Assembly: GCA_041748315.1 (NCBI GenBank)
Contig: JBGTDM010000087.1
Coordinates: 4,050 to 68,049, forward strand
Direction: 5' to 3'
Length of the DNA: 64,000 nucleotides
From: CALMEE01 sp041748315
GTDB lineage: Bacteria; Planctomycetota; Planctomycetia; Pirellulales; Pirellulaceae
The first letter of the stretch is position 1, and each line of letters starts with the position of its first letter. The notes beneath the pieces were generated by a model. That model did no database searches, was not told the origin of the DNA, and saw only the letters and a list, made by a program, of their open reading frames with translations. This document shows positions 18,896 to 28,173 of this stretch, one piece after another. Position numbers and translations under genes: made by a program.

Positions 18896-19048
18896 ATGCC
18901 GAAATTTTTGAGTGTTGTGATCGTATCCTTAATTCTGGGGATCGCCTGTGGTTGGGTGCTTTTTGCATTGGTTTATTTTAATGTCGATGAAACATTTGAG
19001 CCTCGAAACCCAGCAGCGACCTCGAACGAGTTTCGTCCATCGGAATAG
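18896..19048 (+). CDS. small single-pass membrane protein
   Basis: A 50-residue peptide from ATG 18896 with a basic N-terminus, one membrane helix (about 4-26) and a short acidic/polar tail. The same frame opens at ATG 18824, inside the end of the synthase-like gene, which would give 74 residues. Neither start has a strong ribosome site. Position right after the synthase-like gene suggests co-transcription. No family was recognised; the membrane helix and conserved-looking codon use are the only support. Confidence 0.45.
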   Translation: MPKFLSVVIVSLILGIACGWVLFALVYFNVDETFEPRNPAATSNEFRPSE

Positions 19049-19321
19049 AAACAGATCAAGTCGTTTCGCCTCGCGACGATAGCAATTGCGTAAAATCATT
19101 ACGGAATGTGCAAAGTTCGGAGTTTACCAGATCGAACAAAATCATTATGCTGAAGAGGCATCTAGACGTTTCATCAGTGGTTTCGGTGACAATCGCTGAG
19201 GAACCTGCGATTTAATGGTTTCTTGCCATGTTTCAGGTTGGGGAAGTTTTCCGATATCCTCGCTTGTCGGCGAACCGCAATTGGAAATCTGGATAGGCAT
19301 TCGCATCGATCTCTCAATTTC

Positions 19322-20980
19322 ATGGAATGGACTACTTCAATGATTGCGAAGTATTGGTGGTTTCCGTTGTGCATCAGTTGTTTATCATTAGCAGTGCTTG
19401 GGCAACTGACTCATTCACCGCATGGCGGAATCTCCGAATTGGCGGAGTGTTTTCTCTCCGCCGATACGGCACGAAACCAAGGTCCTCGTTATCGATCTGA
19501 TGCCAGCCCTGAATCCCAAGATCAAGACGATGAAGCCAGGCAGGTTGAGCGAACCGATCCGCATCTGTTCGTCGATTGGCCCAATCCCGATTTTGTGCTG
19601 TTTGTATCGGGACGGCAACACGGATACATCGAACCTTGTGGTTGTACGGGATTGGAAAACCAAAAAGGTGGCTTGATGCGACGACATCAATTCATGAAAG
19701 AATTAAAACAAAAAAACTGGCCTGTTGTCCCAATCGACACCGGTAACCAGATTCGGCGTTTCGGAATTCAGCCCAGTTTGAAACTTGGTAAAACCTATGA
19801 AGCCCTTTGTCAAATCATGAATTACCAAGCGATCGGGTTTGGTCCTGATGATCTAAAGCTACCAGCAACGGATATCCTGCAAAACATGCTCAATGGCCAA
19901 GGGATCACCAATCCATTTGTCTCCGCAAACGTTGTTTTTCTTGATTCCAACGAGTTCACCACCCCCTACCGGATCATTGAAGTTGCTGGCAAGCGAATTT
20001 TTGTCACGATGGTACTGGGCGACGAACATCTCGAAAATATACGGTCAGCGGATTTGACCGTTAGCGCAGTAACGCCCGCTCTCAACAGACTCGTTCCAGT
20101 CATTGCCGCCGAGGCTTGTGACGCATCCGTACTGGTTGCATTCACTTCGCTGGAAAATAGCGAGGCAATCGCAAAGCAGTTCCCGCATTTTGATTTGTTA
20201 GTAACTTGTGGCGGAGCCGGTGAACCGACACTCGTTCCCGAGCGCATTCAGGTCAATGACCACGTTACCCAGATGATTCAAGTTGGCTCCAAGGGAATGT
20301 ACGTCGGAGTTGTAGGTTTCTTTGCCAATGATTCGACACCAATCCGTTATCAACGAGTTCCCATGGATGATCGGTTCCAGGACTCTGATGAGATCATCAA
20401 GGTGTTTATCGACTATCAAAAACAACTGGAGGGCCTTGGACTGGACGGCTTGAGTGTCAAGCCGATCTCCCATCCATCGGGACGACGGTTTATTGGTAGT
20501 GAAGCTTGTTATGATTGCCATGACGAAGAATGGGAAATCTGGCGACATGGAATCGATATGGATGAGGATGAAATTGGACCCCATTGGCGAGCGACACTTG
20601 ACTTGACGGAACCCACGCAACGAGTCTTCGTCCAGCGCCACTTCGATCCGGAATGTTTGAGTTGCCATGTGACCGGCTGGAATCCACAACACTATTATCC
20701 GTACTTGTCTGGATACTTGTCACTGAAGGACGAACTGCTTCATGGAAATGGTTGTGAGAACTGCCACGGACCAGGTTACGAGCATGTCATGGCCGAAATG
20801 GGTGAAATGTCCGCATCAGAGCAGGAAATTGAGCTTTTTCGCCGAGAACTGCGAGTGACATTGGATGAAGCTCGTGAATCACTCTGCGTTCAATGTCATG
20901 ATCTGGATAATAGCCCAGACTTCCACCACGAGGGTGGGTTCGATGAGTATTGGTCCAAAGTTAAACATGGCGGTGAATAA
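19322..20980 (+). CDS. UshA-like phosphoesterase-fold protein fused to tetraheme cytochrome c
   Basis: A roughly 552-residue exported protein. From ATG 19322 a signal segment covers about 8-30. Residues about 85-385 resemble the N-terminal metallophosphoesterase domain of 5'-nucleotidases (UshA), with EPCGCTGLENQKGGLMRR at 105-122. The C-terminal part has four CxxCH heme sites at 396-400, 445-449, 478-482 and 522-526, including GNGCENCHGPG, as in cytochrome c554-like multiheme proteins. It is likely a periplasmic electron carrier. The metal ligands of an active phosphoesterase are not obvious, so the first domain may be structural. The upstream TTG/ATG extension to 19223 lacks signal character and was not used. 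Confidence 0.8.
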   Translation: MEWTTSMIAKYWWFPLCISCLSLAVLGQLTHSPHGGISELAECFLSADTARNQGPRYRSDASPESQDQDDEARQVERTDPHLFVDWPNPDFVLFVSGRQHGYIEPCGCTGLENQKGGLMRRHQFMKELKQKNWPVVPIDTGNQIRRFGIQPSLKLGKTYEALCQIMNYQAIGFGPDDLKLPATDILQNMLNGQGITNPFVSANVVFLDSNEFTTPYRIIEVAGKRIFVTMVLGDEHLENIRSADLTVSAVTPALNRLVPVIAAEACDASVLVAFTSLENSEAIAKQFPHFDLLVTCGGAGEPTLVPERIQVNDHVTQMIQVGSKGMYVGVVGFFANDSTPIRYQRVPMDDRFQDSDEIIKVFIDYQKQLEGLGLDGLSVKPISHPSGRRFIGSEACYDCHDEEWEIWRHGIDMDEDEIGPHWRATLDLTEPTQRVFVQRHFDPECLSCHVTGWNPQHYYPYLSGYLSLKDELLHGNGCENCHGPGYEHVMAEMGEMSASEQEIELFRRELRVTLDEARESLCVQCHDLDNSPDFHHEGGFDEYWSKVKHGGE

Positions 20981-21531
20981 TCTGGATTATCAAATTGGTC
21001 TGGAGGTTGACTCGAATTGATCGCTGTTCTGACGCACGAGTTCCCTGTTGAGTGAGGACTTTTTTCTCTAATAAATCCTTCTGGCGGTTTCAGCTTATTG
21101 ATCTCCAACCATCGATACAATTTCGCATTTGTTCGCGAGAAATATCGTGCGAATCATCGGTTTCGATACTGATTCCGATTACGTTCGATGGACCGTAGCA
21201 CGTGCCCAAGTCCGCAATATTCGGTATAATTGCCGTCAGGTGTCTTAGCCCTACAACGCCGGCTCGATGAAAAGCTGTAGGCCAGCCTTTCCAGGCTGAC
21301 GCCGTTTACCTGGTTTGTGCCAAACCGGGAGGATTGGGTCAGCCTGGAAAGGCTGACGTACATGCCTTGCGCTGTAGGATTAGCTGACCTTTGGATTGGC
21401 AACCAAAGAACTTCCGCTGGAGAAACTGTCAGCAAATCCTGTTTTATCGAATAACATTTCCGCATCCAGTCCAATGTCTGGAATTCATTTGACGCCCTCC
21501 GTAATTCGATTTTGAAATGGAGATCATCACC
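20981..21531. other. intergenic region carrying a twin-hairpin repeat
   Basis: A 551-bp stretch between the cytochrome gene and the methyltransferase gene. It holds the 133-bp repeat at 21250-21382. The remainder shows no gene. Confidence 0.4.
21250..21382. repeat. 133-bp twin-hairpin repeat, copy 1
   Basis: This copy and the one at 27340-27472 have equal length with seven mismatches by my count. The ends are inverted (CCTACAACGC against GCGCTGTAGG). Inside are two facing hairpins with stem CAGCCT/AGGCTG and four-base loop, in inverted orientation, separated by about 40 bp with CCAAACCGGGAGGATTGG. The layout is that of a BIME or small non-autonomous element. The stem core CAGCC/GGCTG is shared with one REP type around the RAYT gene. 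Confidence 0.85.
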
Positions 21532-22341
21532 ATGTTTAAGAACTTGGTCATTTTGTGGCTCATCGTGGCATCCATCGGCTGCACAAAATCCGAAGACGTC
21601 AGTCAACGGGGCCCTGAGATGAAAGGTGAAACAATTGCGAACAGCTCTCGCTCCGAACATGACTCGGTCATTGACAAACACTCCAGTAATTCTTTAATTG
21701 AGGACTCCGTCCACCAGCAGGCCAGGCAAAAGATGATTGAATTAGATTTGCGATCTCGCGGCATTCGTGATCAACGTGTGCTCAACAGTATTGAGCAAGT
21801 GCCACGTCATCTGTTCGTCGACCCGGAATATAAGCAGCAAGCCTATGATGACAATCCTTTGCCCATCGGATATGGCCAGACGATTTCCCAACCCTATATT
21901 GTGGCTTTGATGACTGAATTGGTCGAACCCAAGCCAACTCACCGCGCTTTGGATATAGGAACCGGAAGTGGTTATCAGGCAGCCGTATTGTCTGGCTTGG
22001 TCAAAGAAGTTTACAGTATTGAAATTGTTGAACCATTGGCCAACGCTTCGTCGCAACGACTCCGCGATCTCAACTACGGGAATGTTGCGGTCCGTCATGG
22101 TGACGGCTACCAGGGATGGGTGGACAAGGCACCGTTCGATATCATCATCGTCGCCGCAGCACCCGATCATGTACCGGAACCCCTGGTCGAACAACTTGCG
22201 CCGGGAGGAAAAATGGTGATTCCTGTCGGCGATACCTATCAGGAGCTCCTTCTGATCGAAAAACTCGCAGACGGTACCACCCGCAAAACCACGATCGCGC
22301 CCGTCGCGTTTGTTCCCATGACTGGCGAAGCGCAAAAGTAA
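21532..22341 (+). CDS. pcm: protein-L-isoaspartate O-methyltransferase with an N-terminal export signal
   Basis: A 269-residue protein. From ATG 21532 the first 17 residues form a hydrophobic signal with a possible lipobox ending SIGC (C17). A linker of about 45 residues leads to a complete Pcm domain: GIRDQRVLNSIEQVPRHLFV (77-96), GYGQTISQPYIVALM (113-127), SAM-binding ALDIGTGSGYQAAV (139-152) and DIIIVAAAPDHVP. Pcm repairs isoaspartyl residues with S-adenosylmethionine, normally in the cytoplasm. GGAG about nine bases before 21532 supports that start; ATG 21517 is in frame. The lipobox is imperfect at position -3, so a plain signal or anchor is possible. Confidence 0.88.
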   Translation: MFKNLVILWLIVASIGCTKSEDVSQRGPEMKGETIANSSRSEHDSVIDKHSSNSLIEDSVHQQARQKMIELDLRSRGIRDQRVLNSIEQVPRHLFVDPEYKQQAYDDNPLPIGYGQTISQPYIVALMTELVEPKPTHRALDIGTGSGYQAAVLSGLVKEVYSIEIVEPLANASSQRLRDLNYGNVAVRHGDGYQGWVDKAPFDIIIVAAAPDHVPEPLVEQLAPGGKMVIPVGDTYQELLLIEKLADGTTRKTTIAPVAFVPMTGEAQK

Positions 22342-22444
22342 CCATGACGTACCGGTGTCCGGCAACCGCGTACAGAATTTATTTGGAGTTCCGATCCTTT
22401 TGAACCGCTGCAAAAAAGTAAAGTACTGTGCAATTAAGCGAGGG

Positions 22445-25400
22445 CTATCTGAGAATCGGTGGCGAATCGCTCAGCGGTTCGGTCGATAGTGTGACCGGTC
22501 GAAAAATTCCACCAGCACCGAACCAGTCATACACGGCAACGGCAATTTGTATCGTTTCACCAGCCTGAACAAATCGCGAAATATCCAAACTGATTCTCTT
22601 ATCAAACGCCGTTTCGCGCGTTTCAATATCGCCAACCGCACCTACAATTTCACCATTGACATAGATGTCGGCATAGTCGTCGATTCCCGTAAAATTCAAA
22701 TACGTAGTCGATGACGACCATTCATCTGAAATCTCGACTTGAATTCGATACCAAGCCCAATAGTCAAGATCCGCATAACCTTGCCCCTCCCAATGACGGT
22801 CGGCGCGAATTTGTGCCCATGCATTGTCGTCAAAATCCACCGCAAACCAACTTTGCGCCCGACCGACCTCATCCGGGTCCGGTCGAAATTGCCAAAGACG
22901 TTGGTGGAGCGGGATCGCTTGCCTCTCCAGTTCGGCCGTTAAAAGAGCCAGGTTCTCCATCCGCTCAATCCGATTGATGGCCGTGGGGTACGATCTTTGA
23001 CGCAATTCTTCATTCCATTGATTCGCCAGCCAATGACCAACTGAATTAGTATCTCCCCATAGTTTTAAAGTACTGACCAACAACTCGCCTGACTCCCCGA
23101 CACCCATTCGAAATACAAGCCCGTGCGTTTTGACCTCGCGTCGATCGTGATTGTCCCATAACAAGAGAAGGGGATCCGTACGATGCAGGTAGTGATCCAT
23201 CTCAGGAACGACTGGCCCTGCCAGGTCAAAATGTTGCAACTCACTGAACATGGTTTCTAATGGACTGGCTTCGTTGGCGTCGGATTGAAAGGGTAACATC
23301 CAGTGGGCATCAGGTCGCAACGTCGCCAAAGAACCGCGTAGAAACCAATGTTCGGATACGGGAAGGCTCCCCTCTTTGCCATCTGGCATCATCCATATCT
23401 TCCCGCCACGCTCAAGGAAACCCAACAGAGCGGAATCGAGTCGACGGGTAAGAACAACCTGATCGAGTTCATAGTCATCGGTGACTCGATCATCGGGAAT
23501 TTTAAGTAACGTTGCCAGTTCACGCGCGGACTCGTGAACCAATACTCCCGAAAAAGACGCGGCGGTCATTCGAGGAAATACCCAGATCGACCATTCGTTG
23601 GTTACCTCACGGGTTCTTTCATCAATCGCTTGCCGTGCTTGATCAACGTGCCGGGCATCGGTTAACCAAGTCGCTCGAATCAACCAACGTTCCGGCTTCA
23701 AAACATCAGGAAGCGTCCAGTCCAGTGTATAGCGCACACGAAAATCATCGTCTTTCTGGGGCCCTTGCGAGATTCGAATCTCCACAGGTTCATATCCTGG
23801 TTTCTGGAGTTCGACGTGTAGACGTCCTCTTTCAATCGTGCCGGGATCTCCAGCCGTAACAACATGAATCGTCGACTCCGTTCGATCGTTAGCAAAAAAA
23901 CTGCGACGATCGCTCTCGGTCACAAGCAGCAACATCGTATCACCTTGAAACTTCCAATCGGCCGGAGTATTTTTTGGCTGGTCTTCAAAGTCAATTAACC
24001 CCATCGCCGCCTTTGGAAAGTCACGAATGACACTGACGACATATCCACCATATTGAACTTCACGACGATAAGTCTCGATCTGGTATTTGCGCATCAACAT
24101 CCCGTACCGAATTGACAACGGCAACAATAAGGCCGGATCAAAGCTCCTCGAACGACGTTTGGCCAATGCGTCGACCGATTCCTGCCAACGGAGGTTGTCC
24201 GCAACAAACCAGGGACCATGTGCCGGTGAGCTGTTTGCGAACTCCAACATCTTTGGAGTGGGAATCGTCCAGGAATCCGCAGCGATCGCTTCGCCCAACA
24301 TCAGGGGCTTGGTCTCCCGTTCGGCGATGTAGCTGCGCAGTCGATCAAGCGTTTGCACCCAGGTGTGATTGTTGCCGTAGGGATGATCGTCGAAAAAATC
24401 GTACACTCGATTCCAGGAGATCCAACTGCTGTCGTCGACAACGATGGCTCCGGGTACATAAGCTTTGCACAAGTCATACAGAGCCTGAATCACTGACAGT
24501 TCGGCACTGGGCCCGGTTTCACAGGTCAAACTTCGCAGGACAACGCTGGGATGGTTACGATCAAACTGGAAAAACTCCGCGTACTCGCGTCGCAATTCCT
24601 CAAGATGTTTGCCGTCCAACCGCGGATGCCAAGTTGGATACTCGATCCAAGCCAGCATTCCCATCTCGTCGCATAATTCCAAGTACCGTTTGGGGGGGAT
24701 CCAAAGGCAAAACTTCATCATGTTAAACCCGCGCTGCTGAGCGAATTCAATCTCCCGCCGCATCCACGCTTCGTCGAGACTCGGTGCAACACTTGGCGGA
24801 GCATAACCCCAATTGAGCACTCCTCGGAGAATGATTGAATCTCCGTTGATTAAAAACCGATCGCCGTCCGTCACGATCGTGCACCAGCCACTGTTCACAA
24901 TCACGTTGTCCAAGACACGTCCAGCTACAGCGGTACGGGACGCGCCAACACCGCTCTTGCCGGGGTTAGTGTCAAGCAATTCGACTGCAATTTCGTACAA
25001 TTTTGGATGATTTGGCGACCAGCGTTCAGCCTCAAACGGTAGTTGCACATCGGCAGAGAATACTCGTTCAACATAGCCACTTTCCTGGGAACCAATCACC
25101 CATGGAACCTCGCCGTCGTTTGGCAAAATCTTGGCTGAAATAATTTGTGCAGTCTGCCAATCTTGACTTGATCGACCCCTTACTAAAGGCTTTTCCCGGA
25201 TCGAAATACGGCCGTTGAAATCAGCTTCGGGGAGACTGGAAAAAGGTATCGCCACCTGTATGCGATCGGATTCTAACCACTGTATGTGAGCCGCATCGGC
25301 AATCAGAAATTGCGGCGATTCAGTAAGCCAAGCCTTGACCGGTTGCCACAATCCGCCGAAATGATGGGTGACGATCGGTAAAAACCCCTGCGTATTGTGG

Positions 25401-25840
25401 CCTACCTTTTCATCGACTTCCACGGTTAATGGCCACGGCTGGTCGTTCGGAAGTTGCTTGGCCGCTTCCGTAGCGTCGAAGGTAAACGGTGTCCAAGCCC
25501 CCAGGTGCTCGCCAAGTTTCTTATCGCCGAGATAAACCCGCGCCAACGTTGCAGCGCCCGCGAAGCGAATGAGCAGGCGTTGTCCCCCATCAAGTTGCGC
25601 AGGAGAAATCGATGTTCGATAAATCGAGACTCCGTCGAAGTTGACATCGATCTGGTCTTCAATCGTTCCCGGCACCGAGACACCTTGAAACGTTTGCCCC
25701 CCATCCAAAGAAACTTGCCAAGGCCCGAATTGAACTTCCTGCGGATTTACGACATTGACACTCAATGCCAAAATGAAAAAACTGGCTAACAACACCTTTA
25801 TGCATGGCATGAGCCAAGGAAACCTACTCATCACTGACAT
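22445..25840 (-). CDS. glycoside hydrolase family 2-type protein, exported
   Basis: A 1131-residue protein with a signal segment (about 10-32) and the GH2 layout: an N-terminal sugar-binding jelly roll (about 40-190), an immunoglobulin-like domain (about 190-300), then the TIM-barrel (about 330-600). The barrel has GDSIILRGVLNWGYAP near its start, QRGFNMMKFCLWIPP, the acid/base region LTCETG and the nucleophile region MLGEAIAADSW. A further jelly-roll-like domain occupies the C-terminus (FTGIDDYADIYVNGE). The family includes beta-galactosidases, mannosidases and glucuronidases; the substrate is not evident. It would act in the periplasm or outside. Two ATGs, at 25840 and 25831, are both possible starts. 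Confidence 0.85.
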   Translation of the reverse strand: MSVMSRFPWLMPCIKVLLASFFILALSVNVVNPQEVQFGPWQVSLDGGQTFQGVSVPGTIEDQIDVNFDGVSIYRTSISPAQLDGGQRLLIRFAGAATLARVYLGDKKLGEHLGAWTPFTFDATEAAKQLPNDQPWPLTVEVDEKVGHNTQGFLPIVTHHFGGLWQPVKAWLTESPQFLIADAAHIQWLESDRIQVAIPFSSLPEADFNGRISIREKPLVRGRSSQDWQTAQIISAKILPNDGEVPWVIGSQESGYVERVFSADVQLPFEAERWSPNHPKLYEIAVELLDTNPGKSGVGASRTAVAGRVLDNVIVNSGWCTIVTDGDRFLINGDSIILRGVLNWGYAPPSVAPSLDEAWMRREIEFAQQRGFNMMKFCLWIPPKRYLELCDEMGMLAWIEYPTWHPRLDGKHLEELRREYAEFFQFDRNHPSVVLRSLTCETGPSAELSVIQALYDLCKAYVPGAIVVDDSSWISWNRVYDFFDDHPYGNNHTWVQTLDRLRSYIAERETKPLMLGEAIAADSWTIPTPKMLEFANSSPAHGPWFVADNLRWQESVDALAKRRSRSFDPALLLPLSIRYGMLMRKYQIETYRREVQYGGYVVSVIRDFPKAAMGLIDFEDQPKNTPADWKFQGDTMLLLVTESDRRSFFANDRTESTIHVVTAGDPGTIERGRLHVELQKPGYEPVEIRISQGPQKDDDFRVRYTLDWTLPDVLKPERWLIRATWLTDARHVDQARQAIDERTREVTNEWSIWVFPRMTAASFSGVLVHESARELATLLKIPDDRVTDDYELDQVVLTRRLDSALLGFLERGGKIWMMPDGKEGSLPVSEHWFLRGSLATLRPDAHWMLPFQSDANEASPLETMFSELQHFDLAGPVVPEMDHYLHRTDPLLLLWDNHDRREVKTHGLVFRMGVGESGELLVSTLKLWGDTNSVGHWLANQWNEELRQRSYPTAINRIERMENLALLTAELERQAIPLHQRLWQFRPDPDEVGRAQSWFAVDFDDNAWAQIRADRHWEGQGYADLDYWAWYRIQVEISDEWSSSTTYLNFTGIDDYADIYVNGEIVGAVGDIETRETAFDKRISLDISRFVQAGETIQIAVAVYDWFGAGGIFRPVTLSTEPLSDSPPILR

Positions 25841-25874
25841 CTCGTTCGCTCATTCGGATTGCGTGTAGCTAATT

Positions 25875-27068
25875 TTATTCGGCCGTAACCGGTTCGGCTT
25901 CCAATTCGGCAACCGCTTCACCAACCCCTTGCAGTTCCTCGATGTAGCCACCGGCACTCATGATTTTTGCCTTGATTTCATCGGTCACATCAGGATTCTC
26001 AAGCAGGAAGTTGCGAGCCTTCTCTTTCCCCTGACCTAAATGAGTTGAACCATATTTGAACCAGGCACCACTTCGCATCACGATCTTGTGGGCGACACCC
26101 AAGTCCAGAATATCCCCTTCATAACTGATGCCATTCGTATGCATCATGTCGAATTCAGCAATCCGGAATGGCGGGGCTACTTTATTCTTGACAATCTTCA
26201 CTTTGACGCGCTGTCCAACAACTTCTTCACCTTCTTTGAGTGCACCGGTGCGACGAACATCGACGCGAACAGATGTGTAGAATTTAAGCGCGCGACCGCC
26301 CGGTGTTGTTTCCGGGCTACCAAACATGACACCGATTTTCTCGCGAATCTGGTTAATAAAGACGGTACAGGTCTTGCTCTTACTGATGACACCAGTTAGT
26401 TTTCGCATCGACTGACTCATCAGGCGAGCCTGTAATCCGATATGCGAATCGCCGATCTCGCCTTCCAGTTCCTGGCGAGGCACGAGTGCAGCCACGGAGT
26501 CAATAACGATGATATCGACTGAATTGGACTTGATCAACATTTCGCAGATCTGCATCGCTTCTTCACCACTACTCGGTTGACTTACCAGCAGGGTATCGAG
26601 TTGAACTCCCAGTTTCTTGGCCCAAGTCGGATCAAACGCGTGCTCGGCATCGATAAACGCTGCGATACCGCCGTTCTTCTGAGCTTGCGCGATGGCATGC
26701 AATGCAATCGTCGTCTTGCCGCTCGACTCCGGTCCGAAAATCTCGATGATACGACCGCAGGGTAACCCTTGGCCTCCCAAGGCAATATCCATGGACAGGC
26801 TACCCGTCGAAATTCCCCGAATCCGAGAATGGCCATCAGTACCCAGTGCCATAATCGCTCCATCTCCAAATTGCTTTTCAATTTGTTGTACCGCGGTTTT
26901 TAGATGTTCGTTTTCATTGAGCATGATCTCAACTGGATTCAGGCTTATCTTCTTTTTCACGTCCGATTTGGACTCGATCGTTTTAGTAGACTTTTCTTTT
27001 CTAGCCATTTTGTTGGTCCTTGCTGGGGAGGGATTGTCCGCATTAGTTTCTGTTCGAGTCGACGTCAT
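25875..27068 (-). CDS. recA: recombinase RecA
   Basis: A 397-residue RecA for homologous recombination and SOS induction. Walker A GPESSGKT is at 112-119; IEKQFGDGAIM, VIDSVAALVPRQELEGEIGDSH, INQIREKIGVMFGSPETTPGGRALKFY and GGYIEELQGVGE are canonical. The N-terminus carries about 45 extra Lys/Ser/Thr-rich residues compared with E. coli. GGAG seven bases before the ATG at 27068 supports the long start; another ATG is at 27008. No obvious LexA box was found upstream, although a planctomycete consensus is not known to me. An AT-rich TATAGATATAT stretch near 27162-27172 may be the promoter. Confidence 0.97.
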   Translation of the reverse strand: MTSTRTETNADNPSPARTNKMARKEKSTKTIESKSDVKKKISLNPVEIMLNENEHLKTAVQQIEKQFGDGAIMALGTDGHSRIRGISTGSLSMDIALGGQGLPCGRIIEIFGPESSGKTTIALHAIAQAQKNGGIAAFIDAEHAFDPTWAKKLGVQLDTLLVSQPSSGEEAMQICEMLIKSNSVDIIVIDSVAALVPRQELEGEIGDSHIGLQARLMSQSMRKLTGVISKSKTCTVFINQIREKIGVMFGSPETTPGGRALKFYTSVRVDVRRTGALKEGEEVVGQRVKVKIVKNKVAPPFRIAEFDMMHTNGISYEGDILDLGVAHKIVMRSGAWFKYGSTHLGQGKEKARNFLLENPDVTDEIKAKIMSAGGYIEELQGVGEAVAELEAEPVTAE

Positions 27069-28173
27069 GGTTTACTCCGTTTTAGAGGCTGAGCATTCGC
27101 CAAAGGAACTCCATTTGAGCACCTTCAACCTAAGTCCAAGTACCTGCAATTTCAAGTAGTGATATATCTATACTTCGCTGAACCCAGGACACGTTCGGTC
27201 CGGGGTTTTTTGTAAACTCTGGATTCCAGCATAGAATCCGATAAGACCCGAATTTCGACGAGTGTAAAAGAACGTCGACAGCCGGAACCGTGAACCGAGA
27301 AAAGGCGTTAGTGATCGTCCAATTGGACCCTCGTTAAGTCCTACAGCGCCGGCGCGATGCAAAGCTGTAGGCCAGCCTTTTCAGGCTGACGCCGTTTACC
27401 TGATTTGTGCCAAACCGGGAGGATTGGGTCAGCCTGGAAAGGCTGACGTACATACCTTGCGCCGTAGGATTAAATGGACCGTCTCGTCATGTGGATCGTC
27501 GAGCCGAGTTCGGGTTTGCCGCTGATCGAATCATGGCTATTAGTGTCCTTGGGTTTATTGCCCATAACGAGCGCGAGATTTTTTTTATTCGGCAAAAGCT
27601 CTTGCTTCCACTAAATGGGTCCCTTGGCATGAAAATCTGCCGATTTTCGCTATAAAGAACTCGACCACCAAATGGTATCTTGCCTTACAGTTCAGACAGA
27701 CAACTTCGTCGAGGATTCACTCGAAACAACCTACCGGCGGACACTGGTGTGGTCATTTAATCACGGAAAGGCTTGTTTTACGAAAACTTCGTACTTTCGC
27801 GGGATTTAGAACTCTGACGGTCCCGTTAAACATTCAACTCCTGCTATGATACGGCAAATCCGGACCCAGTGTATTCTCCCTATTTTGAATAATCGTCAGA
27901 TTTTTAATGTTTGCGAGATTGACACTGGGACCTCAATTACTAGACTGACCTGTTGGAATTTAGTTGAAACGACCAGTTTAAGTTGTCAACATTTTCGACC
28001 ATCGAATGAAATGAACGGTGTAACGCCAATAAGGTTTTGCAAAGTTCAATAGGTGTGCCAATCCATTGGATTAGCTGGGTCGGTTTCGAGAATTTGCACT
28101 GGGACTTACGACGCGTCCCTAACATTGTCCCATTGTCCCTGCTTCCTTGATTTACTTTCTGAGAGGTGATTTT
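27069..28173. other. 1.1-kb intergenic region with repeat
   Basis: This gap between divergent recA and the PEP-CTERM gene holds the promoter of recA, the second 133-bp repeat (27340-27472) and about 700 bp without any supported gene. The short frames present lack starts or resemblance to known families. Confidence 0.4.
27340..27472. repeat. 133-bp twin-hairpin repeat, copy 2
   Basis: The second copy of the element at 21250-21382, same orientation, no insertions or deletions. Its ends read CCTACAGCGC and GCGCCGTAGG. One hairpin loop differs (TTTC for TTCC) while the stem is kept. Confidence 0.85.

Noticed and set aside
21742..22413. 223-codon open frame on the minus strand
   Set aside because: Antisense shadow of the methyltransferase domain.
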